DNA of 64,000 nucleotides, from assembly GCA_026119935.1 (NCBI GenBank), contig JALRMH010000003.1, positions 1,340,526 to 1,404,525 of the forward strand, given 5' to 3'. Origin of the DNA: Endothia cerciana (Eukaryota; Ascomycota; Sordariomycetes; Diaporthales; Cryphonectriaceae). The stretch's first letter is position 1, and each line of letters starts with the position of its first letter. Below are positions 49,185-61,105 of the stretch, in pieces. The position numbers were made by a program, and so were the translations under genes. The notes under the pieces are model-generated. The model made no database searches, was not told the origin of the DNA, and worked only from the letters and a program-made list of their open reading frames with translations.

Positions 49185-52100
49185 GTTATGAAATGGGAAA
49201 AGGGATGGACTACAAGGCATTTATTTATCTACGGGATGACGGAGAGACGGATGATGTGGTATTCTTAGGCCGACACATCTGCTATGGTCTTCGTTTCGGT
49301 TCACTAAGCAACATATCGCCTATCCGTTCAGCACTTCGGTACTGGTTTTTGGTTGGGTTTTGTTTTTTCCTTTCTTTTTGAGATCAACGAGGTCGAAAAA
49401 CACCAGATGGCAGGCTATAGGGACTTCTTTGGGCGGCACCTACTGGAGTTTCCCGAGGAACTGCGGGCGTGAAGTTCCTCTGTGTGTTTACTTGGGAGGC
49501 CGAGGGTCCGCTTGATCAGGGTCATGGGGAAAGTTGCACATACGATGACGAGATATGGGCCATGTCGATTCAACATGTCTACTGTAAGCGAAATCTGTGC
49601 AGTATACGGTATATACTTATGTCCTTCCCCCCCCCCCCCCCCAACAAACAGCAACAACAACAACCGTTCGAGCTACGTCCCGGGCAAGAATGGATGAAGC
49701 TTGATGCTTCATCGCTGGGCGAGGCTTCTACCACTTGAGCGAAGGACACATCAAAAGTCAATGGCAAAACCATATTCTCCAAACCCTGTTCCCTTATGCG
49801 ACGTGTACGAGTACCTGTAACCCCCCTAGACCTGCCGAACCCACACCCGCGAGTCTCCGCCGAGCAATTCCGTCCCAAGCTCTCTCTCCACTGCACCACG
49901 GCGTGGCGTCTTCCGCATCTGGTCTGCCCCTCAAATCAGCGGGCCGTCAAGCCTTTGAGAGGGAGGGGGAGGGCAGGGTGTGGGTGGGTTGAGGCTGACA
50001 ATATCTTAGAGACTGAAGGGACGGTAGTAACGTAGTATTACCATGGTCTGTGTTGATCTACATAGTAGCCCCCCTGCACCCCAGATTCCTGATCGCGCCC
50101 CTAACCAGGTAACCCTGCCGACCCGATGTGACGTCCAAAGTTTGGTCCTCGATCGTCGCTACCGAGCCATGTTGTTAGGTACTAGGACCGGGCGGGAAGC
50201 TGGCCCCAGGAAGAGCCTCGAATTGGTGCGCTTGTGCTTGCGCGACGGAGGTTCACTTTCAAATTAGGCTGAAGCTTGGCTTTTCTGAATGGCGTCACGG
50301 GGCCCTGTGGATTCATTCCCTTTGGTCCGGTCAAGTGGGAGTAGAGGCTGGGCAGGTGTCGTAAGCGCTTCGGCGCCATGGCAGGGCTCTGTTGACGACT
50401 ATCAGCGGCATTAAAGTGTGACCATGAAAGGCGAGATACATAAAACGCCCGGCGACTCGAGCTGAGCTGCGATACAGATGCCCATTATGAAGGCTCACGG
50501 CCAGAATAATCGATCCGCAAATTTAAATTTATCGTCACAGAGCAGAGCCCGCGTCACAGAGCAGGGCCCCTGGTCTAAGATGGCCTTATTCCGGGACCAC
50601 CGGGCCATGATGGTCCTGTCCTAGTCACCGACAGGCCAATGCCTTGAGATGTTGGCCAAGAGCAGTACAGACACACATTCAGGTCTAAAGTTCAATATGG
50701 TCAAGAAATGTGACCACGAAGTGTAATGGTGCGGTGAGAGCGGACTTCCCGAGAAGTGAGGTTGAGTGCATTGGGTTGGCCAGTTCCCAATAAATCACTG
50801 CTCAGTCAATCCTTTCCCTTTCATTTACAAGTACTGTCTCAGATATACTTTTGCTTTGAAACTGACATGCCCTCGGACCTCCAGTGTATCGTTTTGCACG
50901 TGAGTACACGTTATATTATTCGTGCAGGCCTTTTGAGGTACCGCAGCATTAACTTAAGTTACTAAACGTGCTGTATTTAGCTTCATGGACCCCATCCGGC
51001 TGACCAGACAAACCTCAAACGGGACGCTACAGGCATTCAGAGGCTCTGCCCAATGATCCCACTTCGGCTGCCTGGGTTTACTGGACCATATCGTCAAGAA
51101 TCTGCCTTCCTCGGTACCAGACGCAACCACCAAAATTCGCCTAGGTTGAGGTCACACAACATAAACACGTACATGTGCATGATATGCGCAACGTGTGTCG
51201 CACAATGAGACAACGTCTAATCCTTCTCCGCTGCTGAAAGAGGATACGAAGTTAAAGAATTAGCTCCAAAGGGTGTTCAGTTTATCTAACTAGGTGCTTA
51301 AGTTCGTGTGCCCACGTGTCTACTATATTAGCTCAATCTACTAAAATGGTACAAAAGACATTTCGATAAATGCAAAAAGTATCTGTGATTGAGCTCTGGG
51401 TTACATTGCTCGAAGCTTCTAGGCGAGATGTCATTTTCAAAACGCAGCGCTGTGCCCTCTCAGTAGTGAGGACTCCTCATGACTTCTCTGCTTTCCACTT
51501 CCTGTGATCTGCGGCACTATCAGAGTTATAGGTTCCCAAATTCCAGAACCGTTGCAAGCTCTCGGTCCGGGAAGCGGGGGAAATTGAGACGGACTTTTCC
51601 GATTCCCTCTCGCGGTGCTGATCATCACCGCCGCTATTAAAACAACGTCCAATGCGAGACCGAAACCGAACTCGAACCACCAAGCGGCAACTTGACTTAA
51701 GTCCGATGGCGCTATGCTCGCTTCTCGTAGAGGACTTCGCCGCCATGCGAAGCCCACACAGCAGGAAGGGGTTCTATTCGAGACAGATTGAAGTCTCCGG
51801 GGCGATAGCCACCTGTCACATGAGGAAGCGGCTTCGAACCCTTTCCAAGATCAAGTTCGGGGCGGCCTCGTCAACAATCACCCACATGCCCATCCACCTA
51901 AGTGCCTCTCGGTTGCCGCCTGCAACAATCCACTTGTCTGCGATGAGCTTTTATAGGCGAGCCCTAGTGAAGGGCCTGTCTGTTTCGCTGTCGGACACTA
52001 GGCCAGCGGTGACTGTCAGGTACCTCGGAAGAGGGACAAAGACGGCTTGGTAGCTCTGATAAACGGCATCAAGAAATTGAAGAAGCCAATCTCGAGGGGC

Positions 52101-52292
52101 GCGATCATCGGCTTGCTAACGATTTTTGAAGTTTAGAATAGTCTTATGACCATTTTATGGACGTGTAATATAGCAACGATAGTGTGAGTTTCAGAAATAC
52201 TATCGGTTTTGGTATAGGTAGATGATAGACAACGCAGATCACGTGTTGCTTGGAGAGAATTAGTTATCAGCTCACTGAGGAAACGACAGCTG
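49185..52292. other. Intergenic interval left of the transposon
   Basis: About 3.1 kb without a supported gene. It holds a run of 16 C (49627-49642) and an AT-rich stretch at about 50490-51420. At 51.4-52.05 kb the minus strand has fairly long open stretches broken by stops (for example a block reading KWIVAGGNREALRWMGMWVI), which could be an old decayed gene, but I do not recognise it. Confidence 0.5.
49627..49642. repeat. Poly-C run
   Basis: Sixteen consecutive C residues. Confidence 0.9.
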
Positions 52293-52321
52293 AGTCTGAG
52301 GGGGTAACTTCCGGCCACCCC
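52293..52321 (+). repeat. Left terminal inverted repeat of the Fot1-like element
   Basis: This matches the reverse complement of 54342-54370 at all 29 positions. Confidence 0.95.
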
Positions 52322-52418
52322 CCACTTCCGGCCACCCCTGCCGGTCACACCACCCACACACATATTAATATATTATATATATTTCTCTGCCCTATTCCCC
52401 TACTACAATACAGTCCTC

Positions 52419-54235
52419 CTAGTCAGTAGGTAATTCGACATCGTTCTCTTCATCCTGACCATCTTCATTTCGATTGACTAAATTTTGAGCTCTTTGTATA
52501 GCTTCAATATCTGCGAACCTCGAATTCGGGCTCACATCAACCTTCCTTCTTTTAGTAGGCCTCCTGGCCTCAAGTTGCCTTTCCAACATTTCATTCTTCT
52601 TCAGGGCTTGAGCTAATTCTAAATCTCTCTTGCTATAAGCTTTGTGTAGTTTTCTGAATAATCTGCGTTGTGCTGGCAAAGACAAAAGATGGTTTTGATT
52701 CTGTTGCAGCTGATAGTATAGATCTTGAGTCTTATAAGGAGTCGAAAAGGTATCTTGTTGGCTTAAGGAGGCTTTATAGATAAGCTAGGCTGTTTTTGAT
52801 AATGTTGAACTTGAATTTGACTGAGTCTGAATATATTAGGGAGTGTTCTCGAGAAGAAGAGGGCTTAAGAGTAGCTTAGCTAGTCTGATAGGCTATAGAC
52901 TAGAAGCTTTCTATCTAGACTTGATATTCTGAATAGAAAGACCCTCTATACGAGCCAGGCGATAGTGCTCGAGAAATATTCGTTTACCTATAACTATTGA
53001 ATCTCCCTATTAACTTTCAAGACTGACTTTTTTTCTATATGCTCTTTTAAAAGATGAAAAGACTCCGAGATCGAGGGGTTAAAGTACGTAAGAGGTATAA
53101 GGAGGTAAATAAATTAATAGAATATTGTTTTGAAAGCATCTCCACATAAATTCATTAGTTGTGTAGCTGCTATAGCTATCCAGGATCAATAGTCTAGCTT
53201 TTAAGGGGTCTGCTGGCTAGCTGCCTAGGATGAAGATCTTTTCCAGCTATTCGAGTGCTATTGTTGGTAGGCCACAAACGTTAGAAGCAGATCTGCAGTT
53301 GGTACAGGTCGTTGATTCAGGTGGTTGTTGTTGTTTAGAAGGAAGGAAGCTATCTAGGCCAGTCTGCCTGGCCTGAGTCTATGTAGGCTGTGGTTTTGGC
53401 ATCGGCCTGATCGGGCCGATGCCCGGCCCGAATCGGCCCGCCAGCCACTCAGTTGCCAGCTCCCTTCAACTCCTCAAGCCTATCAATCCACAGCTATAGC
53501 ATTATCAGTTCATCTATTTCTCGTAGCTGTGAACTGCCAGCCCTCGAAAGGCTCTAGGAAAGTAGGAAACTATTGTTGTTATACTGTTAACCCTTTGAAG
53601 ATAACCAAAGGAGGGAGGTGGGCGCCAGTAGCAGAGATACACTCGAGAAAGGAGGTCCAGGTTTTTGATCCAGGCTCTTTTTTCTGAATTGAACGTGAAG
53701 AAGAGCCACCAAGGACTAATCCGTTCTCTCCTTGGCCCTCTATTATTCCGGCTTCGTCCATATTCCATCGCTTAGCTGGCTTGATGGCTTGAACCTGAGG
53801 AAGATCCAAAAGACGAAACCAAAGCCGTATTACTTCGGTTGTAGCTCCATTGGTTCGAGCTGAGACAATCCGTCGAGTCCTTCGAACCTTGATCTCTAGA
53901 TTCCTCTTCAAGAAAGCCTGAGCCTATTTCTTTCCTAGAGCTTAAGGGTCGCCCTGGACCTCCAGGATCCGTTGAGCAAAGTGCCTGAGTTCTGAATGGC
54001 TAGGTGGAAGCCCTAGGGCTTCCTGAATGAGAATCCATTCAGCCAATTTCCTTTCCTGACTGATAGAAAGCCTTTGTTCATCTTGATACGCCGTCTTGTG
54101 TGATTCTCCTCCTGCCAGACGATCCTGAAGAGTGGCCCTCGGAATGCCCCATTCCTTCGAGGCCTGTCGCTGGGACATGCCTGTTTTGACGGCCTCGATA
54201 GCCTGGGCTGGCTCAACTTTGGAATAGGGCTTCAT
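52419..54235 (-). pseudogene. Fot1/Pogo transposase, inactivated by RIP-like nonsense mutations
   Basis: The frame starts with ATG at 54235 (MKPYSKVEPAQAIEAVKTG), followed by the HTH_psq/CENPB-type DNA-binding region (QRQASKEWGIPRATLQDRL) and the DDE domain (KRWNMDEAGIIEGQG, TSFLECISATGAHLPPLVIFKG). It ends with the coiled, basic C-terminal part typical of the family (PTKRRKVDVSPNSRFADIE, stop at 52419). Many in-frame stops interrupt it; nearly all stand where the family has Gln or Trp (TAA/TAG for CAA/CAG, TAG/TGA for TGG). That is the pattern of C-to-T change on either strand. The second catalytic block reads ILDSYSSY instead of the usual ILDGHGSH. An insertion at about 53262-53492 also splits the frame. 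The copy cannot encode an active enzyme. Confidence 0.88.
53262..53492. mobile_element. Probable small insertion inside the transposase
   Basis: The transposase reading is interrupted after a segment like TDNAIA and resumes with IALE. About 230 bp of unrelated sequence lies between, with ATAGC-like sequence at both edges. The insert contains a GC-rich, self-complementary block (about 53398-53446, built from GGCCCG and CGGGCC units) that stands out from its AT-rich host. Such blocks occur at the ends of some fungal hAT-like or miniature elements. The borders are approximate and the class is a guess. Confidence 0.5.
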
Positions 54236-54341
54236 GATAGTCGTATAAAGATTCTGTGAAAAATTGAAGTTATTCGGAATGAAATTGGTTGAGAAAAAGT
54301 AATAGAAATAGAGGTGGCTGGAAAGACGGTGGGGGCTGGCC

Positions 54342-54370
54342 GGGGTGGCCGGAAGTTACCCCCTCAGACT
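54342..54370 (-). repeat. Right terminal inverted repeat of the Fot1-like element
   Basis: This is the reverse complement of 52293-52321, 29 of 29 positions identical. Confidence 0.95.
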
Positions 54371-54835
54371 TATTAATTGCTCATGATCAGCTACAAGTTC
54401 CGGCCTACTAGCATTATGCTGTTTTGCAGATTAACAAACCTTACTATGATCGTTTGGTGTTTGCCTGACCATCCTGGAGACATGCACCTTTGTTGACTCC
54501 AGGCTCTCTGTGTCGGCTTCGGCAGCCTCGGTGAGCCCGGCTGGCCGCGGAGGTGCACGGGAGGTGGGCGAAAGGGATGGGCATAAATTCTACAAAATCT
54601 TTGAGGATGAAGACTTTCAACTTTGGAGCATCAAGATGATCGGAGGGATGGAGACCTTGGATGCATCCCTCAATTGCGTGACAGAGGTCGTCTCCCCGTC
54701 AACGAGTTGCGAATTGGTAAAAAGGTAATAATACAGAGTTCTACAACAATGCTCTAGACCTTACAAAACAATTCTTTGAGTACGAACGAGAACTCTCCCT
54801 CGTCCACTCCACCACACACATTGCCTTCACCAGCG
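54371..54835. other. Gap between the transposon and the acyltransferase
   Basis: 465 bp without a supported gene. It should contain the 3' end of the acyltransferase transcript. Confidence 0.6.
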
Positions 54836-56458
54836 TTATGACCCGGAAGCGATCTGAGCAATCCACCTCTCTATATCAGCCATAACACGCTCACCCAGTG
54901 ACACATCAAAGATGCAATCTTGCCAGCTACCAGTGACACACATCCCCCCGCTTGCAGCCGTGATGGCAGCAATGAAGATGCCCCCATTTGTAGTCTCAGG
55001 GCTGACGGCGAAGAGCCCCTGGCGGATCGACCACATTTCTTCCGGGCCAGCGCCAACCATAGAAGTTGACGATGCAGCTTTGGATCTACCATCGATCACG
55101 CCAATGTTGCTCACCAACCACGAAAGTTGCCTCGGCCGCTTGGCCATGGTCATGAAGAACTGCTGCCAGTCCCGGACAAACCTCATCAGACCGACGTTGT
55201 CGTTTCTGAGACCGTCCTTCTCCACCTTCTGCACAATCTCGCCACGGACTGTGGAGGCTATGGACCATGTCTCGCTCAGAAGCTCCTCGCTCAGGATGTC
55301 CGGATCCTTAGCGGCACCTGATGTTGAGGACTTGGAGCGGATCTTCTTGATAAGCTCGACGTCGAACTCGTGCATTAGCATCGATACATAACATGCCATA
55401 GTCCGGTGCGGCCGAAGATCCGGATACTCGGTTAGGCCTGTTGGTATATGTCGGCGGAGGTTCAACGCCGTGCCGCTGCGGAAGGCGGTAGCGGTCTGCT
55501 CGTCGAGCCGCGAGGCGATGGACACAAGCATTAATGCCTGTAGCAAACCGGTAACGGTGGTCTGATGCTCGCGGCACACATTTATGATCCTTACGAGTGC
55601 CTCGTCCCCAACCGTGAAACATCGGAGCTGCGTCGTGAAGGGTGTAAGATGAATCGGTATCCAGTGCGCGAGGCTTGGGCTCTTGTCGAATATCACCGAG
55701 CCGTACTCCTCCAAGGCCCCCTTCGCAAGGGTTTTCAGGGACACGGGGAGCCTGCAAACGACCTCGATCGGTGGCGGTAGCCTCGGAGGTTGCGTGGGGA
55801 GCGTGAGCGTGTGCTCATGGATGCTTTGGCTCAGTTTGTCACGTGTCGGAGAGTTGAGGCTCTGGAGCAAGCCTTCGTGGAATATTTTCCCGCCCATGCC
55901 ATCGGTATGTACGTGATTCCACGTGAAGACTATGTCAATGAAGCCGGCGTGCTCCTGGTGCAAGATGCTTATCATCCATCCAGGCCTGAGCTGAAGATCG
56001 GTGAACCCCGTCTCGAGTTGAGATGCAGTGGTCTCCACCAGCGCCTTGTCGACATCTGCGCCGCGATCCAGAAATTGCCAACGGATGTGGTGGCGCAGGT
56101 CAAGACTCTCGAGCTGAACCCAGCAAGGCTTTCTGGAGTCGGCGCACACAATTCCGACCTGCAAGGTTGGGTGGTCCAAGATCACTGCAAAGATTGCAAA
56201 TTCCGTGGTGCTCTGGAGCTCCCCACGGCGTTCTTGGCCTCCGAGTCCTCGAGGGATCGTGTAGCGGCAGGAGATGACGGTTCCACGGAGCTGATCAAGC
56301 CTGTTCATCGCCAGGTGATAGTTATCACTGCAGCCATTAGCGCATATCATCATCTTACTCGTCAGACGTGGTTATACAAACAGATCGCCCAATCCCCTGA
56401 GGACCCGGGGCCGCGCGTCTTTTTCAGACGAATTCCTTCCTCCTGTGCAAGAAGACAT
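54836..56458 (-). CDS. AATase-family acyltransferase (HxxxD type)
   Basis: Two exons, 56458-56382 and 56327-54836, encode 522 residues. An intron of 54 nt (donor GTTTGT, acceptor GCTGCAG) joins RGLGDL to DNYHLAMNRLDQLRG, which matches the usual start of alcohol acetyltransferase (PF07247) proteins. The catalytic HxxxDG motif is HVHTDG at residues 164-169. Related blocks include NLRRHIP, an Ala/Ser-rich helix near the C-terminus, and SNIG-type sequence (LSWLVSNIGVIDG). Members transfer acetyl or other acyl groups from CoA to alcohols and often act in volatile ester or secondary metabolite modification. No other biosynthetic genes are adjacent, so the substrate is open. The gene looks intact although a transposon lies 465 bp downstream. 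Confidence 0.85.
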
Positions 56459-57474
56459 TGATGCGATTCCGGGAAAGGATAGGACACGAGAATTAGAGTC
56501 GTCTCGGAGCGTCTACAACCCAGGTTATAGGGAGCGCACTTTGGCGTATGCCAGAGACTTGAACGTCTTGGTGGATGATTTGTTTCCGTCGGACTGAGGA
56601 AAGGTGTAATAATTTCTATCTTGCAGTCTTGAAATCCAGCTAGCATTATTAGAAAATGATCTAGCTCTCATTACGAACGATATATATATATATTATATAT
56701 AGACCTAGTCAACCTCGGGAAGGCTCTAGGATGCCAGTAAACACTTGGCGTCAGACGGGCAGTTCGAGGCCGCGTCCCTCGGGTTGCGGCTCCCGGACAG
56801 GCTACCGTGTTTGTATACACGAAGCATCCGTGGACAAGCTGGAAAGCGGGCGATCTGCTGTTCACAAGGGGCCGCGTGGGCTGAATCTATATTCCTTGTG
56901 CGATATCGAAATCAAGTGATCAAGGGTCCGAAAGATCGACAATTGTAATGATTATCACGAAAGAATGGTGCCAACAAGTAAGCCAACATCCTAGATTTCT
57001 GTTCTGCTGCTGTGTCCTCAGCAATGGCCACGTCCAGTATAGTTCCGCCAGGCGGGAGTCATAGAAGAATCATTTACAGCAATACGTGCTCGTAACTAGT
57101 ATCTGATCTTGCTGCTGCGAGGCAATGACCCAACCCGGGCTACGCCGCTGGAGTGTCTACGTAAGAAACAGGGTTTTGCTGTAGCGGCACTTGATTACGG
57201 ATCTCCGACGCAGATGTGGCCGCGGGTCACGGTCGACTATTGTAAAACAATTCATCACAAAGAAGGCGCCCGTATTACTGAACGCCTGGGCTGTCGTCCG
57301 CAATAATGGGTCATTTCCGCGCCCGCGGCCGAGGATTGCAACGGGGAAAAACCGCGGAACCCGAGTGGATCTGTGGCATGTCACCTCCGAGCCTTACTGC
57401 TGACCCAGGCGGTGGTGGTCAACGACTTGATCTCACCGGATGCCCTTTCCCCCGGCTCGTCTTCTCTCTCGCCT

Positions 57475-57503
57475 TTCTTCTTCTTCTTCTTCTTCTTCTT
57501 CTT
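57475..57503. repeat. TTC trinucleotide repeat
   Basis: Nine to ten uninterrupted TTC units. Confidence 0.9.
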
Positions 57504-60280
57504 GATGCTAAGTGTTTATCTACGACCGCGAGGGTCGGGGTCATCCCGCACGCCTTCAAATTATTCTGAACTCATCCTGATTCGTCAAATTGACACCTGA
57601 ACAGCTAAGGCCTGCTATGAGTCCCTTCCGATTCGTTGAGCCTTACCACCGGTCCTACCCAGTGAGCCCGACCGCGATGGCGCTGTCGCTATTCATACCG
57701 TACGCGCCGACGGCAATGTATATGGCGCACCTGTGACCCGTACTCGGCAGCTGCCATATCCGCACGTAGACGCGTCGCTGCGGCGTCGGTGCACGCACTA
57801 AACATCATTCGCATCCGGGGTGCGGATCTAAGATTTTGCGGGGCGGCATCGAACAAAGGCGTCAGGCGTGCATCTGCCTGAACGGCTCGACGTGCACACG
57901 AGGTGCGCGCCACAGTGTCTTATCTGCACGGTCGTCGCCGCCTCTCAGCGGTGCCAGAGGCCCGGCGAAGATTGTGGAGGATCAATGCTGCCGTCTATCG
58001 AGGCTCACGACCCAGGAGGGCACCCCGCTCAACCGCCGGCCGATCTTCCTGATCATAGTAAGCGCTTCGAAGTTGCCGCGCCCCCAGAGCAAGTTCGTGA
58101 TGGGCGTATGGCGCCAGGGCCCAGCTATGTATCGGTCCTGAGCTCCCCAATGACGCAGTCGCAAACTTCTGCGAGCCTCGAACATACTGGTAGCCTGTCT
58201 GCGGGCCTAGAGAAGGCTCGGGGGCAGAAGTATATGGTGAGCTTCTACTAAGCAGCCAAGATGCTCGATGTGGCCAAAGGGCCCAGATGTCGTGTCGACG
58301 CCGGAGGCTCCACCCAGACCTTGTCGGTGTCTTAGGTGTGATCCTCCTGCGCCAGCAACAGGGGTCGTCCCAAGGGCATTGTCATAGACGGCATTCGTGC
58401 GAGCCGACTCCGCCTGCAAGTCTCCATACGCCTCGTGGTCCATTTACCCGCCCTGGATGGTGCAGGGCGCATATCGTATACCTATAGAAGTCCATGGTTG
58501 CTCGCCACACACACAGAGCCGGAAGGGCTTTGGGACCGTGTCTCCCTCTACATGCCGAAACAAACTAGACGGCTCGTGAGGTATGAAGGCCCATCTCCTT
58601 AGCAATGCAAGAGCACAGCGTAGTACGTCTCGTGGTGAGTCTTGCCCGACCGAGTAGCACTCTGTTGCTTCTCGAGAGCTGAGGTGAGACCTCCGGAGCC
58701 GGTGAAACTCGGCCGAGTCAGTGGGTGTGCGTGGCCGGGTCTGCTTGGCATACATTCCTGCTTAGGTAAGTAAGTATGGGGCAGATTCTGGGGAAGGGAA
58801 CGCGCGGGGTTCGCCTGTGTACATGTTCAAAGCACCTCGGTAGGCGTCATTTCTCTGCGAGGGGCCTCGAGCAAGATGAGGATCGACCTCTGCCCAGCCG
58901 TCCACCTCTCAGGGCCCGGCCCATGGCCAAGATGGTGTCGGAATCAACAGCGAGTCGACGCGAGAATCCCCTCCGAACCTGACCATGCGAGCTTCACTAC
59001 AGGGCAGGAGAGGTCAAGTACCCCCCTGGTGAGGCCATGACACACTGTCTGTGCCTGTGTCTTGAGGCTGAGCATGAGCGTCTCAAAACCGTAAACGAGA
59101 ACTCAATGGACCAAGAACCGGGGGGGACTACGTAAGACCCGCCTGCCAGTGTCCGTATCCGCCGTACGATAATCCGCAAAAGTACGGGAGGACATGTGCG
59201 CCATCTGCATCATGCATCCGACGTCGTCACCAGTGCAATAGGGAGGGATTCCGGCACGCTTCACCCCTCAGCCCCGACCAATGACCTGCATAGTGCTGCT
59301 GGCATGCCATGCAAATCTCATCCCATCCCACCTCGAGGACTCGACATCTGGGTAGCCAATCCTGCCAATGGGCCCGGGGCCATCGGTGCCCCATCGTGTC
59401 GATCTGATCTGCTGCAACCTGATCATGCCTGGTGTGCATTGGCACAGGTCCTTTTGAGCCAGGGCGGACGGCAAAAGCGGCGCGGCAAAGAATCTCGCGG
59501 TGCCTGACTGCACAACCAGCGCCGGCCAGTCAGCTACCCGTCCGCCACGCTGGTGACCAGGGAAGAAGGGTGGGCGAGGAGCAGCAGCACGTTATCAAAA
59601 GCCTATCCGGTACGTTGACTCGCCTGGGCCGTGGGAAATTGCTCACTGCCTTGATTCGCTACGGCTGGGCGACGCGGGCTTATTCCAATCCGTCGTGCAA
59701 CTCAGCCCCTCCGCATCCCATCCTTCCGACGACGCATGGGCTCGGAGTAGTGAGTGGGGGAGGAGGGGTGGGGATGGGTGAGAAATTTGTACTTTGCAGT
59801 ATGGATCTTCGGCAGTCTACGATCCAGGTCCAAGATGAGGTGCCAAGTTGGAACTGGGGCTGCCCAGCGGCCTGGCCCCAGTGCCCAGCATTGTATCGTC
59901 AAGGCATCTTCAGCTAGCATCAAGGCCGCCGACAGGGCAGACCCCAGCTTTCCACGCCATTCGTTGACAGTCACATGGCCCCCTCCGCAGTCACTCGTCT
60001 TGTCTTTTGGACCATTGTGGCTTCTGTCGCATCTCCCTTGACGGTCTCTCGTGTCTTATCACCCGCTGCGTCCTGTCCAAAAATTTCCACCGCTGCCCCG
60101 TCTCTGCGCTCGTCGGAAGCCTACCTACATTTTTTTTGCTCTGCCACCTGCCTCTTGCTTATTCAGTACTGCAACCTCGTGTCAAAAACTCTTCTCCCAC
60201 GCCCTGCGGCGTCCCGCCGTGCTTACGTGCGAGCCTGGACTGTGGCTGCGATTGTGATTACACCGACTGTGCTCCGTATG

Positions 60281-60281
<1 letters not shown>

Positions 60282-60323
<42 letters not shown>
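60282..60323. repeat. GT dinucleotide microsatellite
   Basis: About 21 perfect GT units lie some 0.8 kb upstream of the fusion gene start. The tract could form Z-DNA and is likely polymorphic. Confidence 0.95.
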
Positions 60324-60324
<1 letters not shown>

Positions 60325-60605
60325 CACCGCTGGATGAAAAGGCAGGCTACTGGAGCTCCGCAACTCTGGGAGGAGGACCGGACCGGACTGGTTTACTTAA
60401 CGGTTGCGCCCGGTCTATGCTCAACACCTCGCCGAGACATCTGGTTTGAGGACTCATGTCAGCTGTTGCTCCCGACTTCTCTCGTCGCCTTTTCATCCTC
60501 ACTCCGTCGACTCATCGGAGTCTCAGCCTGTTGGCCTCCGATCGTCCGTGCGAGTCAATGTCAAGTCGGCTACACTGGCAGACTAGCACGCGGATAAAGT
60601 CGACG

Positions 60606-60653
60606 CTTCATGACACATTGGTCGCCGGGCTTCATGACACATTGGTCGCCGGG
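60606..60653. repeat. 24-bp tandem duplication
   Basis: A 24-bp unit starting CTTCATGACACATTGG (60606-60629) is repeated exactly at 60630-60653. Confidence 0.95.
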
Positions 60654-61105
60654 CTTTCTGACCTGACCAGCAGCCTCCGCTGCGTCTGAATCGAACAGCC
60701 TCATGCTGGCCACCGCTCTCATGCAAGACCCAGGATTGTGAATATCGCTGGGCACGAACTCGCTCGCGACGGATACCGGCCTCCTACCACGGCACACAAG
60801 TTTCCGGTTCGAGTGAAGAGAACACGCTACCCACGCTCTACCGGAGCTCTCCTTGCGGCGGCGTCTCATACCTGGACTCTTATTACCTTCGCGTTGCTAG
60901 CTATCTTTGGGCTGAGGGCTTAGGTCGGCAGCGCTTTACGATTTACTCTGCCATCCCACGGGCTACGATAATCCCATCGCTCCGCCCCTTCTCGCCCGAT
61001 GCCCTTCAGCAGAACATCATGGCACCTTCATCCAATCTGCCAAATTGAATCTCGCGGCTGCCGATTCCTACCACCTTAGACGAATTGAGTGGTGCCCTTC
61101 CCGTC

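Larger units (their letters stand above)
52293..54370. mobile_element. Degenerate Fot1/Pogo-family (Tc1-mariner) DNA transposon
   Basis: The element is 2,078 bp long with perfect 29-bp terminal inverted repeats (52293-52321 and 54342-54370) beginning AGTCTGAGGGGG. An AGTC start is usual for Fot1-type elements. The flanking dinucleotides are TG on the left and TA on the right, so the expected TA duplication is not intact. The left end also carries an internal direct repeat (ACTTCCGGCCACCCC twice). The interior holds a broken transposase frame on the minus strand and, within it, a GC-rich insertion at about 53262-53492. Base composition in the middle is strongly AT-shifted. Confidence 0.88.
56459..61105. 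other. Gene-poor 4.6-kb interval upstream of the fusion gene
   Basis: No gene can be supported. It begins with the promoter of the acyltransferase and ends with that of the receptor-transporter gene. It contains a TA-rich tract (about 56681-56700), a CTT repeat (57475-57503), a long GT repeat (60282-60323) and a 24-bp tandem duplication (60606-60653). Confidence 0.55.

Noticed and set aside
55790..56461. 223-codon plus-strand frame over the acyltransferase gene
   Set aside because: Antisense shadow of the acyltransferase; the minus strand carries the HxxxDG motif and a matching exon join.
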